From contig QHXQ01000027.1 of NCBI GenBank assembly GCA_003223935.1, forward strand, positions 44,366 to 108,365: a stretch of 64,000 nt of DNA, given 5' to 3'. Below the pieces are notes generated by a model. The model worked only from the letters and a program-made list of their open reading frames with translations. It ran no database searches and was not told where the DNA came from. Position numbers and translations under genes: made by a program. Shown here piece after piece: positions 10,101-17,347 of the stretch. Positions within the stretch are counted from its first letter, which is position 1, and the number at the start of each line of letters is the position of its first letter. Source of the stretch: Acidobacteriota bacterium. Its GTDB lineage: Bacteria; Acidobacteriota; Blastocatellia; Pyrinomonadales; Pyrinomonadaceae.

Positions 10101-10520
10101 GGCATCGGTACAACCTCAGCGCCCACCTTCGCCAACCCGGGCCCGAAAGTGATGCTTACTAACGGCTACGCCGGTTCGGGCGGCGATGCGTTTCCCTATT
10201 ACTTCCGCGAGCGCGGGCTTGGGCGCATCTTCGGCACGACCACCTGGGGCGGTCTGATCGGACTCTCCGGCAATCCGCAACTTGCGGACGGCGGGACACT
10301 CAGCACGCCGGCTTTTCGCTTCCTTGACCTGCAAGGACATTGGGCGGTTGAAGGCGTGGGCGTTGACCCGGACACCGAAGTTGTTGACAGCCCCGAAGCG
10401 CTCGCGCGTGGCGAAGACCCGACGCTCAATGCCGCAGTGCAGTATCTATTGGACGAGTTGCGGCGCAATCCGCCGCCGCGCGTCACGCCGCCCGCACCGC
10501 CCGTCATGCGTCAGCCTTAA
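7152..10520 (+). CDS. Tricorn-type S41 serine protease, exported
   Basis: A 1122-residue protein with a signal peptide (LILAALLLTLTVLTATG). Two TolB/WD40-like beta-propeller regions follow (about residues 25-550; many SPDGRW and SPDSRLLAY blades), then a Pro/Ala/Gln-rich linker (about 555-610), a PDZ domain (about 800-880) and a C-terminal S41 protease domain. H785 (ELSAGHIYV) and S1009 (NGYAGSGGDAFPYYF) match the catalytic His and Ser of tricorn, which trims peptides. Signal peptide and size suggest a periplasmic version. AAGGAG lies just before the ATG. The long linker between propellers and protease domain is unusual in length. Confidence 0.9.
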   Translation: MFRSLILAALLLTLTVLTATGQPQANDLARLLRFPDIHGDMIAFVYAGDIWTVPAAGGTARRLTSHAGLELFPKFSPDGRWIAFSGEYDGTRQVFVISVDGGEPRQLTYHNDVGPLPPRGGWDNRVLGWTPDGKYVVFRANRVPYSDRLGRPYLVSVEGGAEQPLAITEAGGVSYAADGNRVAFTPISNEFRGWKRYRGGQSPDVWIYDLKNNTSEQITNTRAQDMLPVWLGDTIYYISDRDWTMNVFAYDTRTKQTRKVTNHTDYDVLWPSGAGDELVYEVGGYIYRLDTKTDQEARVPVKVYGDFAATVPYFKNVKADIETFAISPSGVRALFGARGDIYTAPAKEGEVRQLTDSQGVREFAPAWSPDGRWVAYLSDRSGEYEIYVRPSDGTGNERRVTTDGDIWRFPVVWSPDSRLLAYGDKRQRLRYVNVETGKTVDVDHSEHNDITNYSWSPDSRWLAYTKLGANQFSEIWVYSLASSKAQKLTGGMTSDTEPVFDPKGRYLYFLSNRDFNLTFSAFEFNYLYTNPTRIYVGILAADGPALFLPGSDEERIKTKEQPLTPPPNPAQAPPPQNAKPQPTATPASSPTPEQTPVPGAARSEEKPATAAVPPVNVKIDFAGFENRVRAIPGPDANYRHLNATPDGVLYLSGPGRLSLYNLDAKAEQPIIEGIQDYDLSADGKHIIFQARDQFGIAPVAPGQKADAGLLKLDGMTMKIEPRAEWAQEYVDAWRIMRDWFYDPNLHGVDWRAIRAKYEQLVPYIANREDLNFVLTEMGSELSAGHIYVERGDDAPPVARNDGGLLGAEIAPDPSGYFKITKIFPGENWQESFRSPLTEPGVKAKVGDLIIAVDGRPTRSVKNFYELLEGKAARVVTLTLNSRPDTTGAHEERVRPVKSEVNLRYFDWVASRRALVDRLSGGRIGYIHVPNTAVEGNRELFKNFYPQANKDALIIDDRYNGGGFIPDRMIELLERKPLNYWVRRGIGTTSAPTFANPGPKVMLTNGYAGSGGDAFPYYFRERGLGRIFGTTTWGGLIGLSGNPQLADGGTLSTPAFRFLDLQGHWAVEGVGVDPDTEVVDSPEALARGEDPTLNAAVQYLLDELRRNPPPRVTPPAPPVMRQP

Positions 10521-10651
10521 GCGCGCGCCGAGACGTGTCGCATTCGTCGGCACGGCATCGTGTTTGCTGTCCGTCCTGTATCACGCCTTTGCGCGTTCGA
10601 TTAGCGTGCAGGGTTCGGCACGAAACACGTAACCAAAAGGGAGGGACAGGT

Positions 10652-11113
10652 ATGGACGCATTCACGCTCTTGAAGAATGACCACGCGGAGGCTGCCGACG
10701 TGCTCCAAAAACTCGCCGCCACCGACGAGGACGCCGCCGCCGAGCGCCAACAACTCTTCAACAAACTGAAAACGGCGCTCGACATCCACGCGCACATCGA
10801 AGAGACGATCTTCTATCCCGTGCTCAAACAAGAGGCCGAGACGCGCGAGATCACGCTCGAAGCCTACGACGAGCACAAAGAGATCAAAGACCTGCTCAAG
10901 CAACTGTCCGGCACAGAGCCGACCGGCAACGCTTGGGACAATCTCGTTGGCGATCTAAAACGCACCGTCGAGCATCACGTCAAAGAGGAAGAGACCGAGA
11001 TGTTCCCGAAGGCGAGCGCCGTGTTCAGCCAGCAACAACTCGAAGACCTCGGCACACGCATGCAACAAGAGAAACAACGCCAGCAACAACAGAAAGCCGC
11101 CTCTGCGCGCTGA
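10652..11113 (+). CDS. Hemerythrin HHE domain protein
   Basis: A 153-residue cytosolic four-helix protein with the di-iron hemerythrin pattern: KNDHAEAADVL near residue 10, then DIHAHIEETIFYPVL (HxxxE), a central EHKEI, and HHVKEEETEMFPKA. Such proteins bind O2, NO or peroxide species at a di-iron site. The ATG at 10652 was chosen because it follows an AGGGAGG box at good distance; the upstream extension has no family similarity. The C-terminal tail is Gln-rich and disordered. Confidence 0.9.
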   Translation: MDAFTLLKNDHAEAADVLQKLAATDEDAAAERQQLFNKLKTALDIHAHIEETIFYPVLKQEAETREITLEAYDEHKEIKDLLKQLSGTEPTGNAWDNLVGDLKRTVEHHVKEEETEMFPKASAVFSQQQLEDLGTRMQQEKQRQQQQKAASAR

Positions 11114-11120
11114 AAAAAAT

Positions 11121-11185
11121 GTCAGATGCTGGATGCTCTTTGTCTGTAAACACCAGCATCCAGCGTCTGACATCAGACATCTGCT
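11121..11185. repeat. Palindromic intergenic element of 7-bp units, 3' of hemerythrin
   Basis: Arms at 11121-11137 and 11155-11171 pair over 17 bp with one G-T wobble, and 7-bp-phased copies (GTCTGAC, ATCAGAC) continue to the right. It could act as a transcript-end hairpin for the hemerythrin gene, but there is no T-run after the stem. Confidence 0.55.
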
Positions 11186-11777
11186 CATTTATTGTTGCCG
11201 CTCACTTAACTATTGCACTCTCAATCAAAGCGATGTCCCTCGGAACTCACCAAACACAGGCGTCAAAGAGATTGATCAAGCCGTAGCAGCTTGCTACAGC
11301 CTCGTCAAAGACTGCTACAGCCCCATCAATAACTCCTACAGGGCGATCAATAACTGCTACAGCCCCATCAAAGAGTGCTACAGCCCTATCAAAGACTGCT
11401 ACGGGGCGATCAAAGACTCTGACAGTGCCATCAAAGACTGCTACGGGGCTATCAAAGAGTGCTACAGCCTCGTCAATAACTCCTACAGCCCCGTCAAAGA
11501 CTGCTACGGTGCCGTCAATCTCTTTGATCGTGCCATCAAAGTCTTTGATCGCGTCGTCAAAGACTTTGACGGGGCGGTAGCAGAGCTTGAGCGTAGCCTC
11601 GCGCCTTGTCACCACGCCCGTACCCGCGCTTTGAGGTGCACAGCACAGGCGCGCAACGCATCTCTAAGCTTAGCCTTGCGCCCGCTCAACTTGCGCCGCC
11701 GCCTAGCGCGTGAAGCCTTCAAGATTATGGCAAAGGACAACGATGAAAGAAGGCATGCTATCGAGGCGTCGGGTTGA
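11133..11777 (+). CDS. Doubtful heptapeptide-repeat reading frame
   Basis: This frame stays open across a 21-bp tandem array and so encodes about 16 heptapeptides of the form (D/E/N)-C-Y-(S/G)-(P/A)-(I/V)-K. The flanks have no signal peptide, domain or convincing ribosome binding site. The opposite strand is also open over the array (about 122 codons, heptads like FDGAVAV), so an open frame here is not good evidence of a gene. A terminator-like hairpin at 11819 fits rightward transcription. It may be an unusual repeat protein or simply a non-coding array. Confidence 0.2.
   Translation: MLFVCKHQHPASDIRHLLIYCCRSLNYCTLNQSDVPRNSPNTGVKEIDQAVAACYSLVKDCYSPINNSYRAINNCYSPIKECYSPIKDCYGAIKDSDSAIKDCYGAIKECYSLVNNSYSPVKDCYGAVNLFDRAIKVFDRVVKDFDGAVAELERSLAPCHHARTRALRCTAQARNASLSLALRPLNLRRRLAREAFKIMAKDNDERRHAIEASG
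11268..11603. repeat. Tandem array of 16 degenerate 21-bp units
   Basis: Sixteen contiguous units with a typical form GACTGCTACAGCCCCATCAA plus one base. The outer units are the most diverged (GAGATTGATCAAGCCGTAGC, GAGCTTGAGCGTAGCCTCGC). No spacers separate the units, so it is not a CRISPR array. The 21-bp length keeps every frame in phase as heptapeptides on both strands. Confidence 0.9.
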
Positions 11778-11818
11778 ATGAGTTAGATGGCCGACCATTG
11801 GAGATGCAGATAGCTTAG

Positions 11819-11845
11819 AAGAGCGACAATTAAGCCGCTCTTTTC
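11819..11845 (+). terminator. Intrinsic terminator candidate
   Basis: Perfect 7-bp stem AAGAGCG/CGCTCTT with a 10-nt loop, followed by TTTCTATTT. It lies between the 21-bp array region and the convergent AT-rich gene pair. Confidence 0.55.
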
Positions 11846-11870
11846 TATTTGTTTCATCAATAGCCTAGAA

Positions 11871-12080
11871 TCATGCTTTTTTTGAAAATCCCTCTTCGGA
11901 TTCAGACGAATATTCGACTTTCCAGCCGTGTCTTTCATATTCAGATGCGATATGGCTGTCCTTATCACGTATCGAACCATTACTGCCTCGATGCGTCACG
12001 CTTCCGTCCTTATGAGTTTTATGACAATGGTCAGACTTAGTCGAAGACTTGTCTCCTAACAATCCACTTTTTTTGCTCAT
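11871..12080 (-). CDS. Small hydrophilic His/Ser/Asp-rich protein, unknown
   Basis: A 69-residue soluble protein rich in Ser, Asp, Lys and His (DHCHKTHKDGSVTHRG in the middle). No known domain is recognised. It is probably real because its ATG follows an AGGGAGGTAA box that overlaps the 3' end of the upstream gene, the arrangement of translationally coupled genes. It is second in a two-gene AT-rich unit with the membrane GAF-like protein, so a joint function is likely. Confidence 0.65.
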   Translation of the reverse strand: MSKKSGLLGDKSSTKSDHCHKTHKDGSVTHRGSNGSIRDKDSHIASEYERHGWKVEYSSESEEGFSKKA

Positions 12081-12083
12081 GAC

Positions 12084-12746
12084 TTACCTCCCTCTCAATT
12101 TTAGCAATTCAGCAAAGAAAGGCGCAAATTTCTGCGCTTTCTCGAAACTGTTTGGATGCTCAAAAGTTGACAGCTTGTTACTGTCGCAATATAGCATCCC
12201 TACAGTATTACGCTTCTCATCTTTGATTATCAGAGCACAATATGCACGGCGATCTTGCGTTAATTTACGAGCATCATCTTTCGTGAATCCCCATCTCGTC
12301 ACCATTTGAGATTGGAAAAATTCAGTAGATGAGTAATTTAAATCTTTCAGAAGTTCTATTCGGTGCTCATCTTCTCGATAAGCTCTCCCTATTATTCCCT
12401 TGCTTGAGTGAACCTTATTGCCACGCCCGCCACGCCCGCTTGGCATATAGCTCGTGATCTGCTTTAGATACTCACCTCTTTTGGTAGGTACATAAATTGC
12501 GCAACGAATATTCTCATCCGGCGGGAACTCCATCGCGCTATGAAACGCCTCCAAAGCAGCTTCTAGCGCAGCTATATCATAACGACCCGGATATAATATG
12601 AAAGCAACGAAAGATATACATAACACAACCCAACCTGTCCCATACCAGGGATAATCATTTTTGAGGAAGAGTGCGAGACCTGCTGAAGCTGCGAGTGTGC
12701 CAAAAGTAGAGAACCAAAATCTATTTTCGCGTAATCTTTGTATCAA
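12084..12746 (-). CDS. Two-TM membrane protein with GAF-like sensor domain
   Basis: A 220-residue protein. Two hydrophobic segments near the N-terminus (about residues 10-30 and 37-55) precede a cytosolic region that reads as a GAF-like domain: IRCAIYVPTKRGEYLKQIT..., GIIGRAYRE, and RNTVGMLYCDSN, the strand-helix pattern of GAF sensors. Start is TTG, with no clear ribosome binding site. Base composition is clearly AT-richer than the neighbours, and it forms a unit with the 69-residue protein downstream. Ligand and partner are unknown. Confidence 0.7.
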   Translation of the reverse strand: MIQRLRENRFWFSTFGTLAASAGLALFLKNDYPWYGTGWVVLCISFVAFILYPGRYDIAALEAALEAFHSAMEFPPDENIRCAIYVPTKRGEYLKQITSYMPSGRGGRGNKVHSSKGIIGRAYREDEHRIELLKDLNYSSTEFFQSQMVTRWGFTKDDARKLTQDRRAYCALIIKDEKRNTVGMLYCDSNKLSTFEHPNSFEKAQKFAPFFAELLKLRGR

Positions 12747-12961
12747 TGAGGTTACGATTCAATAAACTAAAGTGGTGAAAAGCAGGCTGAACTTTACGCA
12801 TAAATTGTCTTGTGGTCAACAATGAAATTACAAAATAAGTCGGGGTAGGGAATTTCTATCTATGATTAGGACAAGGCTACCTAACGCACCTTGACTGGTT
12901 AACATCCAAGCCACCTGTTACATTACACGGGTCGAACCCAAGCGTTTTTTTCGGAGGATTC

Positions 12962-14659
12962 ATGCGTAGCTCGAAGCTGCTCAGCCTGTGTCTGACCTGC
13001 CTGCTGTTATTTGTTTACAGTCCGCTTGCCCTCGCGCAGACGCAGACCACAGCACACGCGCCCGCGCCCGCTCTGCCGCCCGCAGAGACGAAGGCGGCTG
13101 AGCGCATTACGGCGGCGCGTCTGAGCGAACGGCTCTACTACGTCGCGTCTGACGAGATGGACGGGCGCGACACGCCTTCGCCCGGTCTCGACGCGACGGC
13201 CAAGTTCATCGCCGGCAATCTCAAACGTTGGGGCATCAAACCCGGCGGCGATGACGGCACATACTTTCAACGCATCCCCTTGCGCCGCACCAAAGTTGAT
13301 CAAGCGCAGACGCACGCCGAGTTTGGCGACCACGCCTTGAAAGTCGGCACAGACTTTCTGCCCGCCAATCAATCGGGCGCGGGCGAAGGCGCGCTCGTCT
13401 ATGCCGGCGATGGTTGGTACGTCCCGGCGAAGAACATCAACCCTTATCAACACGTGGACGTGCGCGACCGTGTCATCATCGCCAACATGGGCCGCCCCGC
13501 CAACATCACGCGCGCCGACCTGCGCGGCAAACCCGGCGTTGATTGGGCCGACCCCGCAACCTACGGGCAGGCGCACGGCGCACGCGCAGTGATCCTGATC
13601 CCGGCCGCGCGCGACTTGAACGATTGGTGGAACAGGCGTCTGAGTGCGCTTGAGCGTGGCTCGTTCATGGTTGAAAGCCCGTCTGACACGCCGGCCGGCA
13701 CACAAGCCGAACGACCAATCCCCACCATCTATGCTTCGGTCGCGTTGCTCAATACGCTCTTCGCCGGTGAGACGCTTTCCGGCTCTGATGTCCTAACCGC
13801 CGCGCAGGAAGGGCACACGAATGCGCCCTTCGCGCTCGCTCCGAACAAGGTCTTGCGCTTGGCTGTGAACGTGACGACCGAGCGACAGTTCACGCAGAAC
13901 GTCGTCGGCATGCTCGAAGGCCGCGACAAGACGCTCAAGCAGGAGTACGTCGCGCTCGGCGCGCATTACGACCACATCGGCGACGCGACTAAGGGGGGTC
14001 AGTGCGGGACTGTCAACGGCGACAACATCTGCAACGGTGCGGACGACGACGGCTCCGGCACCGTCTCCATCCTGACCATCGCCGAAGCCTTTGCGAAGGG
14101 GCCACGCCCCGCGCGCTCGATCCTCTTCGTCTGGCACTGCGGCGAGGAGAAGGGCTTGTGGGGATCGCAATACTTCACAGAGCACCCGACCATCCCGCTC
14201 AAACAGGTGGTCGCGCAACTCAACATAGACATGATCGGGCGCAGCAGAAAAGAGGGCGATACCAACCCTTTGAACCGCGAGTTATCCGGCCCCGACGAAA
14301 TCTACGTCATCGGCTCGAAGATGATGAGCACACAGTTGGGCGACCTAAGTGAGCGCGTCAATCACGCCTTTCTGAACATCGCCTTCAACTACAAGTACGA
14401 CGACCCGCACGACCCGAACCGCTTCTTCTTCCGCTCGGATCATTTCAACTATGCGCACAAAGGCATCCCCATCATCTTCTACTTCGACGGCGTGCACGAG
14501 GACTATCATCGCCCCACAGACTCGCCCGATAAGATCGACTACAACAAGATGCAGAACGTCGCCCGCACCGTCTTCCTCACTGCCGAAGAACTAGCCAACG
14601 CCCCCACGCGCCCCGTCGTGGACAAACAACTACCGGCGGAGTTAACGGCCGAACGATAA
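12962..14659 (+). CDS. Secreted M28-family Zn peptidase with PA-type insert
   Basis: A 565-residue protein with a signal peptide (LLSLCLTCLLLFVYSPLALA). The N-terminal part holds a protease-associated-like region (about residues 140-250). The catalytic domain keeps all expected zinc ligands: H335 (GAHYDHIGD), D361 (ADDDGSGTV), E395/E396 (HCGEEKGLWG), D423 (NIDMIG) and H516 (EDYHRPTDSPDKID). It should be a di-zinc aminopeptidase or carboxypeptidase acting on periplasmic or external peptides. GGAGG precedes the ATG. It is monocistronic; a tRNA gene follows. Confidence 0.92.
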   Translation: MRSSKLLSLCLTCLLLFVYSPLALAQTQTTAHAPAPALPPAETKAAERITAARLSERLYYVASDEMDGRDTPSPGLDATAKFIAGNLKRWGIKPGGDDGTYFQRIPLRRTKVDQAQTHAEFGDHALKVGTDFLPANQSGAGEGALVYAGDGWYVPAKNINPYQHVDVRDRVIIANMGRPANITRADLRGKPGVDWADPATYGQAHGARAVILIPAARDLNDWWNRRLSALERGSFMVESPSDTPAGTQAERPIPTIYASVALLNTLFAGETLSGSDVLTAAQEGHTNAPFALAPNKVLRLAVNVTTERQFTQNVVGMLEGRDKTLKQEYVALGAHYDHIGDATKGGQCGTVNGDNICNGADDDGSGTVSILTIAEAFAKGPRPARSILFVWHCGEEKGLWGSQYFTEHPTIPLKQVVAQLNIDMIGRSRKEGDTNPLNRELSGPDEIYVIGSKMMSTQLGDLSERVNHAFLNIAFNYKYDDPHDPNRFFFRSDHFNYAHKGIPIIFYFDGVHEDYHRPTDSPDKIDYNKMQNVARTVFLTAEELANAPTRPVVDKQLPAELTAER

Positions 14660-14761
14660 ATGTGCGCAGACAAACGCGCCGTTATCATCGTGCGCGCAGT
14701 TGATCAAGCATCAACTGCGCGCGCGTCTGCACACAAACGTAGCGCACACCTGCGCCGCTTC

Positions 14762-14789
14762 TTGACACTTCGTTTTCGCCCCGTATAAT
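14762..14789 (+). promoter_or_regulatory. Consensus sigma-70 promoter of tRNA-Lys
   Basis: TTGACA (14762-14767) and TATAAT (14784-14789) are both perfect and are separated by 16 bp. The predicted start is about 10 bp before the mature tRNA 5' end. Confidence 0.85.
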
Positions 14790-14805
14790 TCCCTTACCCA
14801 TTCAG

Positions 14806-14878
14806 GGGCCGTTAGCTCAGTTGGTAGAGCAGATGACTCTTAATCATCGGGTCGGAGGTTCGATCCCTCCACGGCCCA
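14806..14878 (+). tRNA. tRNA-Lys (anticodon CTT)
   Basis: A 73-nt cloverleaf: acceptor GGGCCGT/ACGGCCC, D-loop CAGTTGGTA, anticodon stem GATGA/TCATC around CTCTTAA with CTT at 14839-14841, T-arm GGAGGTTCGATCCCTCC, discriminator A. CCA is not encoded. Confidence 0.95.
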
Positions 14879-14897
14879 TCATCAAAGGCAGTCGCAT

Positions 14898-14924
14898 AAG
14901 GGCGTCTTCACGGACGCCCTTTTC
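14898..14924 (+). terminator. Terminator of tRNA-Lys
   Basis: Stem GGGCGTC/GACGCCC with a 6-nt loop, flanked by AA on the left and TTTT on the right, 20 bp after the tRNA. Confidence 0.85.
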
Positions 14925-15380
14925 ACTTAATGGAACAGCCCGCCATGCAACGAACCAAGCGCTGCGCCATCCTGCGCTGGAAAGAGCGCCACAATGAATG
15001 TGGCCAGTCAAGGCCCGCCCTAAGTTTGCCGTAGCTGATTTCTCAGCAATTATTTTATTGACTTAGTCTAGCTTTGCGGGTAACCTTCGCAGCCGCATTA
15101 CAGAGAGTTGGCGAGTCGCATTCGCCGATTGTCCTTCGACGGGTTGCGCCTACACGCACCTCGCGAGGGGTGATAAATCCAAATGAAGCCGGTGCCTGTA
15201 TCGCCCACAGACGACATGAGCACTGCCGCATCTTAGCGCTGCTGCCTCAGAGCTACAATCACGAAGCCAAATTTCAAAGTGATTGCGAGTTCGATAGGCA
15301 CGCCGCTGGTTTCATCAACCTGTTGGCGAGTAGTTCGCTTTGAAACTCAAAACCTGTCGCGTTTATGCCTGCGGACAATT
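14925..15380 (+). other. Gene-free leader region before the NTPase cluster
   Basis: About 450 bp without a convincing gene; one 89-codon frame here lacks a ribosome binding site and family features. A possible promoter is TTGACT (15058-15063) and TAACCT (15081-15086), 17 bp apart, which would give a leader of roughly 290 nt for the vWA lipoprotein gene. No riboswitch class is recognised. Confidence 0.4.
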
Positions 15381-16901
15381 ATGAAGAGGAAACTCTGCTT
15401 GAAGGGACGGCTGATACGCATTGCGGCGATCTGCTTGCTATTGACGGTCTGCCTGAGCGGCTGCGGCGGTGAGGACCCACCCGATTGGGAAGAGGCCGGC
15501 GTGGCCATTACGTCGCCGCCAACACCGCCAGGGCCGCCGACAACCGATCAACTGGTCGTCTATCTCGACACCAGTGGGAGCATGGCCGGTTACGTTACGC
15601 CGAACGGGCAGAATGTGTTTGGGCTGACGTTGCGCGCGTTGCGCGATGTTGCCACCTCGTTCAAACCGGCCGTGCAGGTTTCTGTGCGCCACGTGGAGGC
15701 CGTCGTGAAAGACCCCGATCCGGATGGCGCGTTGGCGCTGCAAAAAGCGTCCATCACGAACATCTACCACGGGGGCGATACTGATCTGGCTGGCGCATTC
15801 AGTTCTTTCGCTCCGAAATACGCGCAGGCAGCGGCGCAATCGTCCCCGACCAAACAAGCGAACGGCAACAGCGCGCCGGCCGAAGAGTCGGCGGCAGATG
15901 CTCAGCCGCTGGCGCGCTATCACATCCTGATCACTGATGGAGTGCAGTCCACCAAAGTACAGAACACTAAGCAAGGTTGTTTGAAAGGCTCAGACGCAAC
16001 CTGTGTCCGGGAGAAGATCATCGAGTTGATCAAACAAGGTTGGGGCGGTTACGTGATCGGCTTGCGCAGCCAGTTTCACGGCAACATATATTCTCAGGTC
16101 AATAACGATGCTCCGATTCCTTACAACACCACCGAAGGCAATTGGAAGCGCTATCGTCCGTTCTATCTCTACATCTTTTCGCCCGACCGCGCCGCCCTCG
16201 ACGAATTTGTGGATGTGCTGCGTGAGCGGCTGCGGCCGATTGCCAGCGGCCCTGAAGCGATGCGTGTTCTGGCGCTCACTTCGCCTTACGCCACCACTGC
16301 GGCCAAGGCCGAGATCGTCGTCCCCGCAGAATCGAAAGATGCCGTCGAACAGACCAACGGACAGGGTGACGATCCGACGCGCTTTACTCTTGAAGTTAAT
16401 AGCGACCGCGAAGAAACCTCGCCAGCGCCCATCACCATCGCCATCAACATGCCGTGGTCAAGTTTCGTCCGCGACAGCGGCACGCCGGAGGAGTTGACCA
16501 AGTTGCTGCGCTGGGAGACCGAGGTGCAGCATGCGCCCGCAGGTGGCAATGCTGCCGCCGAAGACCCCAGCCGGCGTTACGCAGTCCTCAAGCTGAAGAA
16601 CGACACGGGCGAGCCGACGCTCGACGATCAAGGACGGATCACGTTGCAAGCGACGGTCGGCTGGCCACGCAGCACGGCTAAGCCGGGCTGGCGCGTCTAT
16701 CGGCTGCAAAGTCGGCTCGATCTCAGCGTGGGGCACGAACCGTTGCCTTGGATCAAACGCTGGTCAACCGATCTGGACACAACGGCCGAGGCGGGCGACC
16801 GGACGCTCAACTTGGAAAGCGTCTTGACCGGGTTGTGGCGCAATCCGATCCTCGAACAGCAGATGGTGACGACCATGTATCTGCGCGTCGGGCCGCAATG
16901 A
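15381..16901 (+). CDS. von Willebrand A-domain lipoprotein
   Basis: A 506-residue lipoprotein. The start at 15381 gives a lipoprotein signal: a basic N-terminus, a hydrophobic core and the lipobox LSGC followed by GGED. The vWA domain (about residues 55-230) has a complete metal-ion-dependent adhesion site: D63-T-S-G-S, the Thr in GGDTDLAG, and ITDG. The C-terminal half (about 230-506) is beta-rich and not recognised. vWA domains bind protein partners through a metal. It is the first gene of the run that continues with a small membrane protein 28 bp on and a tubulin-like GTPase, so it is a candidate membrane-side scaffold of that system. Confidence 0.85.
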   Translation: MKRKLCLKGRLIRIAAICLLLTVCLSGCGGEDPPDWEEAGVAITSPPTPPGPPTTDQLVVYLDTSGSMAGYVTPNGQNVFGLTLRALRDVATSFKPAVQVSVRHVEAVVKDPDPDGALALQKASITNIYHGGDTDLAGAFSSFAPKYAQAAAQSSPTKQANGNSAPAEESAADAQPLARYHILITDGVQSTKVQNTKQGCLKGSDATCVREKIIELIKQGWGGYVIGLRSQFHGNIYSQVNNDAPIPYNTTEGNWKRYRPFYLYIFSPDRAALDEFVDVLRERLRPIASGPEAMRVLALTSPYATTAAKAEIVVPAESKDAVEQTNGQGDDPTRFTLEVNSDREETSPAPITIAINMPWSSFVRDSGTPEELTKLLRWETEVQHAPAGGNAAAEDPSRRYAVLKLKNDTGEPTLDDQGRITLQATVGWPRSTAKPGWRVYRLQSRLDLSVGHEPLPWIKRWSTDLDTTAEAGDRTLNLESVLTGLWRNPILEQQMVTTMYLRVGPQ

Positions 16902-16929
16902 TCTCAGATTTTGTGATGGAGGATAAACG

Positions 16930-17331
16930 ATGCTCGCTTACGTTTTTCTGTCGAACGATTTCCTGCGCTTCTTCACAGAGGATCGCAGCATCCGCGGCTG
17001 GGAAGACACGGCGACGAGTTGGCTTATCACGGGGCTGGTGGTCGCAGTGGTGTGCGCGGGCGTGATGCTGTTCTACAAGCTGTTCCAGAAGAGATCGGCC
17101 GGCAATATCAAAGAGCAGACGTGGAGTCGCGGCGAGACGATTCTGCTGATGTTGGCCGGACTGATCCCTGTGTTCATCTGTATTCTGGTCGTTTGGTATG
17201 CCACCTCAAACTTCTACAAAGTCATAGGCATGCCGGGCTTATTCAAAGGCATCGTGTTCGCGTGGTTGTTGTATTTGCTCTTCATGGTCATCGGCCATCT
17301 GGCCAGCCCGTGGCGGCGCGAGTTGATATAA
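16930..17331 (+). CDS. Small three-TM membrane protein
   Basis: A 133-residue protein with three hydrophobic segments, at about residues 32-50, 70-90 and 104-124, the last two joined by ATSNFYKVIGMPGL. No family is recognised. GGAGG lies 7 bp before the ATG. It sits 28 bp after the vWA lipoprotein gene and 16 bp before the tubulin-like gene, so it is very likely co-transcribed and may anchor the NTPases to the inner membrane. Confidence 0.85.
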   Translation: MLAYVFLSNDFLRFFTEDRSIRGWEDTATSWLITGLVVAVVCAGVMLFYKLFQKRSAGNIKEQTWSRGETILLMLAGLIPVFICILVVWYATSNFYKVIGMPGLFKGIVFAWLLYLLFMVIGHLASPWRRELI

Positions 17332-17347
17332 GGAGGCGCAGAGAGAG

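Noticed and set aside
11268..11603. CRISPR array
   Set aside because: Units are contiguous and degenerate, with no spacers and no cas genes nearby.
15074..15343. 89-codon frame upstream of the vWA lipoprotein
   Set aside because: No ribosome binding site, no recognisable features, and it overlaps the likely leader of the vWA gene.
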